Shown: positions 1 to 6,669, numbered from the stretch's first letter. The stretch: 13,363 nucleotides of DNA from an archaeon (GCA_024276395.1 JAJRXH010000115.1:1-13363), one strand, 5' to 3'. Notes: generated by a model not told the origin, from the letters alone. Program-made: numbers and translations.

Positions 1-1
1 C

Positions 2-1480
2 TTCAATAATGATGATAACGTGCAAGCCACGAGTGACGATGCCAGCAACGTCTTTGATCAGAACTACTATTCAGACCATGTCACGCCAGACGACAACGGA
101 GATGGCATTGTCGATGTCCCCTATTCGATTAATGGTACTGGCGGCGTGATGGATCAGAACCCAATGACCCACGTGCTTCATCCTCTTGAAACCGTTCCTC
201 CACAAGTTGATGATCTTTCAAACGTGACCCTTGAACTGGGTACGGCTTCCTACCAACTAGCATGGACCACTACCGATCAACATCCAGGAATGTACACGAT
301 CTTCAATAATGGAACACCAATAATCTCTGGTAGGTGGGATTCCGCTACTCAAATTACCTTAAGTATCGATAGTATGACACTGGGCATTACTAATTATACC
401 ATTATGGTTTGGGATGCCTTTGGCAACAGCGCGAAAGACACGTTATTCGTGCTAGTTCAAGATACTACCCCACCGGTGCTAACCATTCCCAATGACGTGA
501 CGTACGAAATCGGTTCCACTGGCCATCAACTAGCATGGTCGGTCACGGACTTTAGTTCTGGAGAGTATGTCATTTATCGAAATGGTACTCAAGTGGCAAG
601 CGCACAATGGACTTCCGGAGATACCATCACGATAAATGTTGATGGTCTTGATGTGGGAGTACATGACTATACCATCGTGGTAAGCGATGTATCTGGTAAT
701 TCGGTCATAGATACTGCATTCGTGATAGTAGTCCCGGACACGAACAGTCCAGTACTAATTAGCACTCCGGTAAACGTGACGTATGAGATCGGTTCAACTG
801 GCCATCAATTGATATGGTCCGCTAACGACACGAATCCAAGCACCTATGCGGTTTATCGAAATGGAACGGAAGTGACCAATGGAAATTGGGCTTCTGGAGA
901 ACAGATTACCATTAGCCTTGACAACCTTGATGTTGGTCTGTATAATTTTACCATCGTCATGAGTGATCTCTACGGGAACATGGCCATTGATTCCACGTGG
1001 GTCAAAGTATTGGAAGATCACACGGTACCCACCCTAACCAGTCCACCTGACGTGACTTACACGGTAGGAACGACTGGTCATCAACTGAGCTGGACAGCAA
1101 CGGACCTCAATCCAGGAACGTACGTGATCTATCGAAATGGAACACAGATCGCTAGCGACACTTGGACTTCCGGTGATCCCATTATCATTGACATTAATGG
1201 GCTGCCTGTAGGTTCTTACAACTACACCATCGTCGTGCAAGATCATTACGGAAATGCGATTGCGGATACGGTCATCGTGACCATCATCGAAACCATTTCA
1301 ACTACCATCACGAGCGACACTGGAAGTACTGGAACTACTACTTCCATTTCAACAATCACTTCCTCTACCAGCCCTGCAAGCGTGAGTACACGCTTCAGCT
1401 TGATTGCCATATTATTTACTCTTGGAGCTGGAGTGATGATGACTAGACGCTATTCTTTAAAAGTTCGTCGTTACGAGTGA
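2..1480 (+). CDS. C-terminal part of a NosD-type beta-helix surface protein with four Ig-like repeats and a membrane anchor (5' end outside window)
   Basis: The frame is open to the left edge from the first whole codon at position 2, so the GTG at 20 is taken as an internal Val and not a start. Residues just inside the edge read NYYSDHVTPDDNGDGIVDVP, the usual closing signature of NosD-like right-handed parallel beta-helix proteins. Four repeats of about 88 residues follow (nt 197-463, 470-733, 749-1015, 1025-1288), each with the pattern VTYExGSTGHQLxW, then YxIYRNGT, WxSGxxI and NYTIVVxDxxGN. After them come about 35 Thr/Ser-rich residues (stalk), one hydrophobic helix (FSLIAILFTLGAGVMMT) and a basic tail. 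The protein is therefore exported and anchored with its repeats outside; adhesion or binding of carbohydrate is a plausible but unproven role. Family assignment of the beta-helix rests on its last turn only. Many N-x-S/T sequons are present. Confidence 0.9.
   Translation, partial: FNNDDNVQATSDDASNVFDQNYYSDHVTPDDNGDGIVDVPYSINGTGGVMDQNPMTHVLHPLETVPPQVDDLSNVTLELGTASYQLAWTTTDQHPGMYTIFNNGTPIISGRWDSATQITLSIDSMTLGITNYTIMVWDAFGNSAKDTLFVLVQDTTPPVLTIPNDVTYEIGSTGHQLAWSVTDFSSGEYVIYRNGTQVASAQWTSGDTITINVDGLDVGVHDYTIVVSDVSGNSVIDTAFVIVVPDTNSPVLISTPVNVTYEIGSTGHQLIWSANDTNPSTYAVYRNGTEVTNGNWASGEQITISLDNLDVGLYNFTIVMSDLYGNMAIDSTWVKVLEDHTVPTLTSPPDVTYTVGTTGHQLSWTATDLNPGTYVIYRNGTQIASDTWTSGDPIIIDINGLPVGSYNYTIVVQDHYGNAIADTVIVTIIETISTTITSDTGSTGTTTSISTITSSTSPASVSTRFSLIAILFTLGAGVMMTRRYSLKVRRYE
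197..1288 (+). repeat. Four tandem Ig-like protein repeats within the first gene
   Basis: Four units of about 264-267 bp encode beta-sandwich-like repeats of about 88 residues. Units 2-4 share almost identical stretches (for example 'GSTGHQL' or 'GTTGHQL', 'YRNGT', 'NYTIV' or 'NFTIV'), also visible at DNA level (repeated actggccatcaa-like stretches at about 517, 799 and 1075). Unit 1 is the most diverged and lacks the TGHQL motif (TASYQL instead). This suggests that the array grew by duplication from its C-terminal units. Confidence 0.85.
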
Positions 1481-1523
1481 ATACTAAACAAGCGCCGAAC
1501 GACAACAACAACTAATGAAATGG

Positions 1524-1553
1524 TTTCTTTCCTTTTTTATCTTCTGTTTTTCC
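1524..1553 (+). terminator. T-rich termination tract after the first gene
   Basis: A pyrimidine tract with a run of six T starts 44 bp after the TGA stop. There is no stable stem before it, which fits archaeal intrinsic termination on U-rich RNA. The core CTTTTTTATCTT (1532-1543) recurs exactly at 3479-3490, downstream of the next plus-strand gene. Confidence 0.4.
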
Positions 1554-1907
1554 ATACACCCCAGCACATCAGTGTTTTCTAGATCTCAAGCAACATCATC
1601 AGGTCATTCATGATACTGCAGTTTTTCCATGAGACTCAAGGATAAAAACGAAACATCGCAAAATTGCCTACGATCAAGGATGGTTTATCTTCTTTCTTGT
1701 CTTATTTCACCTAGAGAAATCATCCGAAAATATTCTTTCTTTAACGTGTTTTGGACATTTCCAAAGACCATACCGACACGAAAGAGAACACCCATTCGTG
1801 CCTGTGATGAATTCCCTTTCTCGAGAATGCAAGCGTCTTCATCCTAAAAAAGAATCGATTCCATCTCACGACCGTGAATCAATGAATACTTGGAAGCGAC
1901 CATCCAC

Positions 1908-1915
1908 AACGCAGA
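1908..1915. repeat. Left 8-bp target-site duplication of copy 1
   Basis: AACGCAGA abuts the left terminal repeat of the element and is repeated exactly after its right end. Confidence 0.75.
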
Positions 1916-2006
1916 GAGAGTTATTCAGTTATCCCCGTCATTTAAAAGGGTTTTTTAAAGACCTGCTCATTCCTTTAAATACTCCAAGGAGAAGTGAATA
2001 ACTCTC
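1916..2006. mobile_element. 91-bp MITE-like element, copy 1, with intact target-site duplication
   Basis: The ends are a perfect 12-bp inverted repeat: GAGAGTTATTCA at 1916-1927 and TGAATAACTCTC at 1995-2006. Directly outside both ends stands the same 8-bp sequence AACGCAGA (1908-1915 and 2007-2014), as expected of a target-site duplication made on insertion. The 91 bp have no coding capacity. The interior has a second inverted motif (ATTTAAAAGG near 1940, CCTTTAAAT near 1972), so the whole element can fold into an imperfect hairpin. A gapless homologue lies at 3572-3662 (about 73 of 91 bases identical, counted by hand). Terminal repeats, target duplication, small size and a dispersed copy together define a miniature inverted-repeat transposable element. 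The parent transposase is not in the window and its IS family cannot be named from the ends alone. Confidence 0.8.
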
Positions 2007-2014
2007 AACGCAGA
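2007..2014. repeat. Right 8-bp target-site duplication of copy 1
   Basis: AACGCAGA directly follows the right terminal repeat and matches the left flank base for base. An undamaged duplication indicates a fairly recent insertion. Confidence 0.75.
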
Positions 2015-2386
2015 ATATGTCTTTAATCTGATCACATCAAAAAAAATGAGAGTTTCGGAAAGTTTAATGTTAAAAAACGTGTTTCGTAAGTTTTTTAAAC
2101 TTCAGAAAGATGATAAAAATATGAGGACAACAATGAGACGTTGCACATCTTAGTCGTTTAGAACAAGACCGATGATTTACCTTCACAATCACAATCCTAA
2201 TTACCAGCTTTCGAAGATGGTACTAACCCTCTAGTTCATCGCCGCCTCTCAAGAACATTATGAACTTGCAAGATAAGCTCCATGGAGCAACTCGTTCGTT
2301 TTCACATCCCAATTGTCTTTCCTCCCCTGAAGTAGGAAGAATCAACAATGATGAACACTAATACCTAATACCTCCTTGCTCGTCTC

Positions 2387-2398
2387 ATTTATTTTGCA
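2387..2398 (+). promoter_or_regulatory. Possible TATA box for the 2463 gene
   Basis: CATTTATTTTGC is the best A/T-rich TATA-like stretch upstream of this gene. It would place a transcript start near 2420 and leave a leader of about 40 nt that includes the Shine-Dalgarno sequence. It is chosen only by sequence and spacing. Confidence 0.25.
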
Positions 2399-2448
2399 TT
2401 TCAAGTTCGCAGGATATCAGATTAACCATTCAGAATAAACAACTCCAG

Positions 2449-2455
2449 AAGGAGG
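2449..2455 (+). promoter_or_regulatory. Strong Shine-Dalgarno sequence for the GTG start at 2463
   Basis: AAGGAGG lies 7 nt before GTG 2463. It decides the start codon and indicates that this now interrupted gene was, or still is, translated from a leadered mRNA. Confidence 0.75.
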
Positions 2456-2462
2456 AAACCTA

Positions 2463-2945
2463 GTGAGTGATAACAAGCAAAAAACGCCTGTATTAGCAAT
2501 AAGAAAAAGAAATTGGAAAGGTTTGATACTGCTCATTTCAGGGATTTTCTTTGCACTGTTACTGGTGGCCAATCCAACATTAATGGTTGTAGCGGCCGAT
2601 TCTCCCGTGACCGTGGGTGTCAAGGAAGGTGACTCGCACGAACTAGAACTCAAGAAGATTAAAGTACTTGACAAGGAGAAAAACGAAATAGTGGAATACA
2701 TCAGAACCTCTACATCGGATGGTAAACCCGTAAACATGACAACAGGTACTCGCATCGAGTTTACCATAACAGAGATAACGAATGAGGAAATTAAATTAAA
2801 GACAACCACTGTATACAAGGACATTAATGGCACCACCATTGAAGATGAATCCAATGGGACTATTTCCAGAACAGAAGGGGAAATGGCATTCTCGGGAGAT
2901 GTTTCATCCCGTGAATTAATCACCACGAACAAGAGCTTGCTGTAA
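2463..2945 (+). CDS. N-terminal part (160 aa) of a secreted, anchored surface protein, ended by an in-frame TAA
   Basis: The GTG start follows an ideal Shine-Dalgarno. Residues 20-45 are a hydrophobic signal or anchor segment after a basic N terminus (AIRKRNWKG), ending in VVAAD, a plausible cleavage site. The rest is a charged beta-rich ectodomain (GDSHELELKKIKVLDKE, FTITEITNEEIKLKTTTVY) with sequons at N91, N122, N131 and N156. Translation stops at TAA 2943-2945, but the same frame stays open for another 108 codons and supplies the C-terminal membrane helix and RRR tail expected of this class. I read it as one gene of about 270 codons with a nonsense codon at 161. The ectodomain is similar in style to Asgard anchored domains such as choice-of-anchor S proteins; that is only a suggestion. 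If the stop is real, the product would be released or held only by its N-terminal helix. Confidence 0.75.
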   Translation: MSDNKQKTPVLAIRKRNWKGLILLISGIFFALLLVANPTLMVVAADSPVTVGVKEGDSHELELKKIKVLDKEKNEIVEYIRTSTSDGKPVNMTTGTRIEFTITEITNEEIKLKTTTVYKDINGTTIEDESNGTISRTEGEMAFSGDVSSRELITTNKSLL

Positions 2946-3272
2946 AAGAACCTCAAAAGTCTCAAGGAATCCGGTCGGCATGATACCCTCACCTATGAAA
3001 TGAACGAGAAGTTAGTCATCATCACGAAAGACATTTATGATTCCACTACTTATGAGCAAAAGATAGAATTTGATCTGAAAACCGGCTGGTTGCTCTACCT
3101 TTATTACAAAGCTTACAATTCAACAACTATGATAGGTGAATATGAACTAAGTACCCGTGACAGCGGTTTCCTAGGTAGTATCGCTCCTTGGGACGTGAAT
3201 AGTATGGTGTTAGCTCTCTTGAGTATTTCAGTCATTACCATGGTCACCGCCACCAAGACACGTCGCCGCTAA
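2946..3272 (+). pseudogene. C-terminal part of the same surface protein, downstream of the in-frame TAA
   Basis: This is the uninterrupted continuation, in the same frame, of the gene that starts at 2463. It carries the rest of the ectodomain (IITKDIYDSTTYEQKIEFDL, then KTGWLLYLYYKAYN) and a single C-terminal helix (SMVLALLSISVITMVTA) followed by TKTRRR, the normal anchor arrangement of its neighbours. An ATG at 3000 could start a 90-residue product, but no Shine-Dalgarno precedes it and it would lack a signal peptide, so separate translation is unlikely. A point mutation, a sequencing or assembly error, or stop-codon readthrough would all explain the layout. TAA argues against pyrrolysine recoding, which uses TAG. 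Confidence 0.6.
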
Positions 3273-3470
3273 TAGCATCTACCATCACCTCGTTACTACT
3301 AAAATGCCACCAAAAGAGGGATCGTAGTATGGACTACTAAATGATTAAATTAATATCGGTGAAAGAAAGATGCGTCTTATGTGTCTTCACCCAACAGGGA
3401 GGCTTAAATTTCCCCTCTTTCTCTAACTTTGTTTCAACTTGTATCGGTATGACTTGTCAAATCATCATAT

Positions 3471-3499
3471 CCTTTCTTCTTTTTTATCTTTCTTTAATC
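3471..3499 (+). terminator. T-rich termination tract downstream of the interrupted gene
   Basis: A pyrimidine-rich stretch with six T in a row and the core CTTTTTTATCTT (3479-3490), identical to the tract after the first gene. It lies about 200 bp beyond the stop, so its link to this gene is less certain. Confidence 0.3.
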
Positions 3500-3571
3500 A
3501 ATACACCAGATTTATTACCTTTCATAAGCAAGGACAGTAGTTAATGGGAAGATCTACGATGTATTGGATAC

Positions 3572-3662
3572 AAGAGTTATTCAGTTATCCTTGTCATTTA
3601 AAAGATGGTTTTAAATCCCTACTTGTTCCTTTAAATACTTCAATGACAAGGAAATGACTCTC
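3572..3662. mobile_element. 91-bp MITE-like element, copy 2 (decayed ends)
   Basis: Aligns without gaps over all 91 bp to the element at 1916-2006, in the same orientation, with about 73 identical bases by hand count. The left end AAGAGTTATTCA and right end AATGACTCTC still form an inverted repeat with a few mismatches, and an inner 10-bp arm pairs perfectly (CCTTGTCATT at 3589-3598 with AATGACAAGG at 3642-3651). The flanks (TTGGATAC and CATGAAAC) agree at only four of eight positions, so the target duplication has decayed or been lost. This copy looks older than copy 1. It sits between the interrupted surface gene and the hydrolase gene. Confidence 0.75.
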
Positions 3663-3699
3663 CATGAAACAATGGATCATCCCTAAAGCTCAATTTTAA

Positions 3700-3723
3700 G
3701 GAGAAGGGAGAAGGGAAAAGAAA
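3700..3723 (-). terminator. Pyrimidine tract after the minus-strand hydrolase operon
   Basis: Read on the minus strand, a long C/T-only run begins about 8 bp past the stop codon at 3732-3734. A similar C/T run (8606-8627 region) follows the other minus-strand gene, supporting U/C-rich tracts as terminators here. Confidence 0.3.
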
Positions 3724-3731
3724 TCTTCTCT

Positions 3732-5771
3732 TCATCTCCATCTGAAAGTAAGATGACAAGATTTCCGATAGGAAAAAAATTCAAGAATGGGAAGCACCCC
3801 CATTGAAATTGCCAACAAGACCATTAATAGCCACGTGCTGGTCGTGGAGAATTCATCTGGAATGTTCCCACTCATGACCAACCACATTAACATCAATGGC
3901 GGAATGAGCATCACCACTGCGGCGAGGACATCACGCTTGAGCAACCAACTCGCGGTGCTTCCCAAGAAGATGAATGCCAAAAAATAAACTATCAAATCTT
4001 GCCGAACGAACACATCGAGAAATTCAAATATGGTCCAAGTCACCCATGAGCCTGTAAATGAAAATAAGGGTAAAATGAAGTAACAAGCAAGATAACTTCC
4101 AATGATGAGGCTCCCAACTCCGTAATGAATGAGAAGAACACGCATTTTAGGTGGGTGATGAAAAATCTTCCATTTCTTTCCGTTTTCATGATAACCAGAA
4201 GAATGAACACGACGGAAATCTCGAATGACGCTAGTTAAAACCAAGAATAAGGCGCCATTTAAGATTGTCACGAAAGGGATTGTAAGAGAATGAAATAACC
4301 TTGGTTTCAAGAGCACTGAACTCACGACAACGCCACTTGAAAAACGGGCGACCACGATAAGATTTTCCCCAAGAGGAAGTAAAAATCCCTTGAAGTCAAT
4401 GACAGCAATAACAGTCCCATTTTTCACTTTATTCTTGATAAATGACCTTGTAGAATCACGTGCTTTCCATCCAAAACCTGGAATGTCTTCCTTAAAACCA
4501 ACTTGCACTTGTAGTAGTCGATGAGTCGATGTCAATCCCGTTAAAACTACCTTAATGCTCTGAACTTCACCATCTAACTTCATTTTTTTCCCAGAAAAGT
4601 GCGCATCAATTCTTGGAGGTGATGGAGCATCTTTGAACACGTACTCAAACCACCACAAGGTATTATCATCCAGTTCTTCAAACATTTCGTGTTTTGCCCG
4701 AGGCAAAATGAGGATGTTCTTCTCTACACCTGAGGGAATGACGGAGTACGTGAGATTGAAAGCATCCAAGGTTGTAACTTGGTCATGAGTCCCAATCATC
4801 ATGAAAGTCGGCACGCGGATGTGGGCGGCATAAATGAGTGGATCAAAACTTTGTAAAAAGGTGCGAACAATGGGACTATCGAAATTCGTTCCCCTTGGCA
4901 CGAGACGTGCCGAATACATCTTTTTCCGAAATGCATCCAAAAAATAACCGGATTCTAACACGGGAATGGCAGCTTTCACCCTTGAGTCAAGGGCGGCTAC
5001 AATGAATGTCATTATTCCACCAAAACTACCGCCAACAAGTCCAAGCTTGGTAACATCAACTCGTGGCAACGTGGTTAAAACTGAAATTGCCCGATACACG
5101 CTCACGGCTGCATGATAAAAATGCGAATTTCGTGGAGTTGGTGTCACGTTCAATGAAGTTTCTGGTGAAAACGGTGGAATGCCCGTTGAAATCCCACCAT
5201 GTCCGGGCAAATCAAGTGTCAATACTACATAATTGAATGAAGCCAATTTCATTGCTTTATCAATCAGAGCAGTACTGTCTGATCGCAATCCGTGAATCAT
5301 GACTATTCCCGGAAAGTGAACATTAGCCACGTGATTCACTGGTTGAAACAAGCGTGCAAAGATCTCTACTGGATGTCCATTCACGAAATGACTCACGTAT
5401 CTTAACGTGGTATAATTTAATAGCACGCCACTCACGTGGGGAGAAGATAAAATCGTTGAACTTGCTTGAGTCACGTTCAAGTCCACAGTGGCATCAATCT
5501 CTGAGAGATTGCCCCAAAATGAAGGAATGCTAGACAAGTCAAGAAATTCAGGAATGTCAAGGAAGGACGACCTGACCGATGCTTGAGATTCAAGGGAAAA
5601 AGCAAGTAGACCAAGACTAAGAACAAGAGAAGAGAACATCCAAAGGAGGAAAAAGAGGCGAACAGATCTACTCTTGAATGGGGAAACGATGTAAGATCTT
5701 GACAACGTGGTAACCTCCATCTCATCGTGAGAAGGGATGGACCCAAAAGAAAAAAGAAGAAAATATTTCAA
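3732..5771 (-). CDS. Membrane-embedded alpha/beta hydrolase with extracellular catalytic domain and five C-terminal membrane helices
   Basis: I choose TTG at 5771 because GTGAGGA (5787-5781) stands 9 nt before it; TTG 5780 is too close and ATG 5720 has no visible ribosome site. From that start (679 aa): one helix at about 39-59; an alpha/beta-hydrolase domain at about 125-380 with VMIHG oxyanion segment, nucleophile elbow GGSFGG (Ser249), acid in GTHD (Asp330) and His361 in RAKHE; a beta-sandwich-like domain at about 385-490; then five helices at about 494-514, 544-568, 589-609, 613-633 and 646-666. The triad is complete, so it should be active, most like acyl-peptidase/acetyl-xylan-esterase-type hydrolases; the substrate is unknown. 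N-glycosylation sequons in the catalytic part agree with an outside location. It follows a six-helix membrane protein gene by 21 bp, so the two are probably cotranscribed. Length is about twice that of a plain esterase. Confidence 0.85.
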   Translation of the reverse strand: MKYFLLFSFGSIPSHDEMEVTTLSRSYIVSPFKSRSVRLFFLLWMFSSLVLSLGLLAFSLESQASVRSSFLDIPEFLDLSSIPSFWGNLSEIDATVDLNVTQASSTILSSPHVSGVLLNYTTLRYVSHFVNGHPVEIFARLFQPVNHVANVHFPGIVMIHGLRSDSTALIDKAMKLASFNYVVLTLDLPGHGGISTGIPPFSPETSLNVTPTPRNSHFYHAAVSVYRAISVLTTLPRVDVTKLGLVGGSFGGIMTFIVAALDSRVKAAIPVLESGYFLDAFRKKMYSARLVPRGTNFDSPIVRTFLQSFDPLIYAAHIRVPTFMMIGTHDQVTTLDAFNLTYSVIPSGVEKNILILPRAKHEMFEELDDNTLWWFEYVFKDAPSPPRIDAHFSGKKMKLDGEVQSIKVVLTGLTSTHRLLQVQVGFKEDIPGFGWKARDSTRSFIKNKVKNGTVIAVIDFKGFLLPLGENLIVVARFSSGVVVSSVLLKPRLFHSLTIPFVTILNGALFLVLTSVIRDFRRVHSSGYHENGKKWKIFHHPPKMRVLLIHYGVGSLIIGSYLACYFILPLFSFTGSWVTWTIFEFLDVFVRQDLIVYFLAFIFLGSTASWLLKRDVLAAVVMLIPPLMLMWLVMSGNIPDEFSTTSTWLLMVLLAISMGVLPILEFFSYRKSCHLTFRWR

Positions 5772-5780
5772 GCAATGCAA

Positions 5781-5787
5781 TCCTCAC
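5781..5787 (-). promoter_or_regulatory. Shine-Dalgarno sequence that decides the hydrolase start
   Basis: GTGAGGA on the minus strand, inside the 21-bp gap after the upstream gene. It is 9 nt from TTG 5771 and 0 nt from TTG 5780, favouring the former. Confidence 0.5.
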
Positions 5788-5792
5788 GACCA

Positions 5793-6479
5793 TCAGCCCA
5801 GCTTTTTCTCTAATTTACCTGCAGGAGTTCGATAGAACAAATAGGCTGCAATGGGAAATTGCAAGACAAAGCCCACGTTTCTTATTTCAATCATGAAAGG
5901 CAATGCAAAGGACGAAGCCCCAATGATGGCATAGAAAAACAAAACAACGGCAAAGATGAGCTTGTTCATACGAAGCTCTGGAAGATCATTCAAGCCGAAG
6001 ATCATGAGCACAGCAAAGAGAAACGTCGTCACGTAACTAAAAATGTCCTTGGCGGCAACAATACCCCACAGAATGCCCAAAAGCAGTGTGTCAGGTTCAT
6101 ACCCTCTTGGAATTCCCATTGCCAGAGTGACGATAAATCCATCTTCAATTACATCTAGTAATGCGGTCATTAACCCCACAGAAAGCGCCAGCCTTGCAAG
6201 AAAAAGGTCTTGTCCCTTCACGTAGAGATAAAATCCATAAAAGAGCACCGTGAAGGATAAAATGAAAAACGTGTCAACCATGATGCTCACGCCAGTGTAC
6301 ATGGCATTTTGCTCATCAGAAAGCATCGATGTTACATCTTTTGGGTCAGTCGCAGCATGTAACTGAAATTGACTTGCATCTGGACTCAGAATCTTGATCA
6401 TCAAGAAACCAGCTGCCATCAAGAAGGCAAGAATCGTGAAAAAAGTGATGATGTTGAATGTTCTTTGCAAATTCGTCAT
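5793..6479 (-). CDS. Six-helix integral membrane protein of unknown function
   Basis: 228 residues starting at ATG 6479. Hydrophobic segments at about 9-29, 64-87, 92-121, 133-162, 171-195 and 200-217 predict six membrane helices with a longer loop between helices 1 and 2 (residues 30-63) and a short basic C terminus (KLEKKLG). Charged residues lie inside or near helices (D69, D109-E112-D113, K144-D145), which could form a polar pathway or binding site. The overall pattern resembles small DUF4386-like membrane proteins, but I cannot confirm a family. The next gene, the membrane hydrolase, begins 21 bp downstream on the same strand, so they are likely an operon and could work together in the membrane. 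Translation signals are weak: a GGAGA lies 11 nt before the start. Confidence 0.85.
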   Translation of the reverse strand: MTNLQRTFNIITFFTILAFLMAAGFLMIKILSPDASQFQLHAATDPKDVTSMLSDEQNAMYTGVSIMVDTFFILSFTVLFYGFYLYVKGQDLFLARLALSVGLMTALLDVIEDGFIVTLAMGIPRGYEPDTLLLGILWGIVAAKDIFSYVTTFLFAVLMIFGLNDLPELRMNKLIFAVVLFFYAIIGASSFALPFMIEIRNVGFVLQFPIAAYLFYRTPAGKLEKKLG

Positions 6480-6490
6480 TTTTCAACACG

Positions 6491-6528
6491 TCTCCATTAG
6501 TTTATCATTTCTCCATTAGTTCATCACT
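6491..6528. repeat. Two 19-bp tandem repeats upstream of the membrane-protein gene
   Basis: Units 6491-6509 and 6510-6528 share TCTCCATTAGT and differ at two positions. On the minus strand each ends in CTAATGGAGA, so each carries a GGAGA; the proximal one is 11 nt before the ATG at 6479 and may act as the ribosome binding site. The ATG in that unit opens a four-codon frame (ATG GAG ACG TGT TGA) ending just before the real start. Confidence 0.6.
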
Positions 6529-6669
6529 TTCTCTTTCAAGATTACAATAAAAAGTTGTCGTTCTAACAGAAGGTCAATTTTCCCAAAACATCTCTACCGG
6601 AATGAACCAGCCGCATCTCACTGTCCATTAATTAGCAATCCATCATACAATGAAATCTGCTAAATCTGC

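Larger units (their letters stand above)
1481..2462. other. Gene-free gap with a MITE-like element
   Basis: About 980 bp between two surface-protein genes. I find a T-rich terminator at its start, the 91-bp inverted-repeat element at 1916-2006, and a possible promoter plus a strong Shine-Dalgarno sequence at its end. Short open frames at 1629-1847 and 1798-2001 have no ribosome binding site, no recognisable domain and a composition unlike the real proteins here; the second runs into the mobile element, so both are taken as chance. No tRNA or rRNA-like fold was seen. Confidence 0.6.
3273..3731. other. Convergent gap holding MITE copy 2
   Basis: About 460 bp between a plus-strand and a minus-strand gene end. 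It contains a T-rich tract at 3471-3499, the second 91-bp element at 3572-3662 and a purine tract at 3700-3723 that is a pyrimidine tract on the minus strand. A 67-codon open frame at 3341-3544 has no ribosome binding site and no recognisable features and is not accepted as a gene. Confidence 0.55.

Noticed and set aside
1629..2001. Two overlapping short plus-strand frames in the first gap
   Set aside because: No ribosome binding site, no hydrophobic or domain pattern, and the second extends into the 91-bp mobile element.
1916..2006. 91-bp inverted repeat as a terminator or small structured RNA
   Set aside because: The exact 8-bp direct duplication at both borders and the equal-length second copy fit transposition better; an RNA role for the hairpin is not excluded for copy 2.
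2943..2945. Pyrrolysine or selenocysteine recoding of the internal stop
   Set aside because: The codon is TAA, whereas those recodings use TAG and TGA, and no insertion element is visible.
2417..2992. 191-codon open frame on the minus strand opposite the interrupted gene
   Set aside because: It is antisense to a gene with an ideal Shine-Dalgarno, signal segment and matching C-terminal anchor; its protein is Ser/Leu-rich low complexity with no recognisable domain or ribosome site.
3294..3329. Inverted TACTAC/GTAGTA as a terminator hairpin after the interrupted gene
   Set aside because: Only six base pairs around a 24-nt loop and no T run follows; likely chance.
3341..3544. 67-codon plus-strand frame with a hydrophobic stretch
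   Set aside because: The hydrophobic part is simply the T-rich tract translated; there is no Shine-Dalgarno before the ATG.
5859..6225. Plus-strand open frames opposite the six-helix membrane protein
   Set aside because: They are complements of a coding sequence with clear membrane-helix periodicity and have no start signals.
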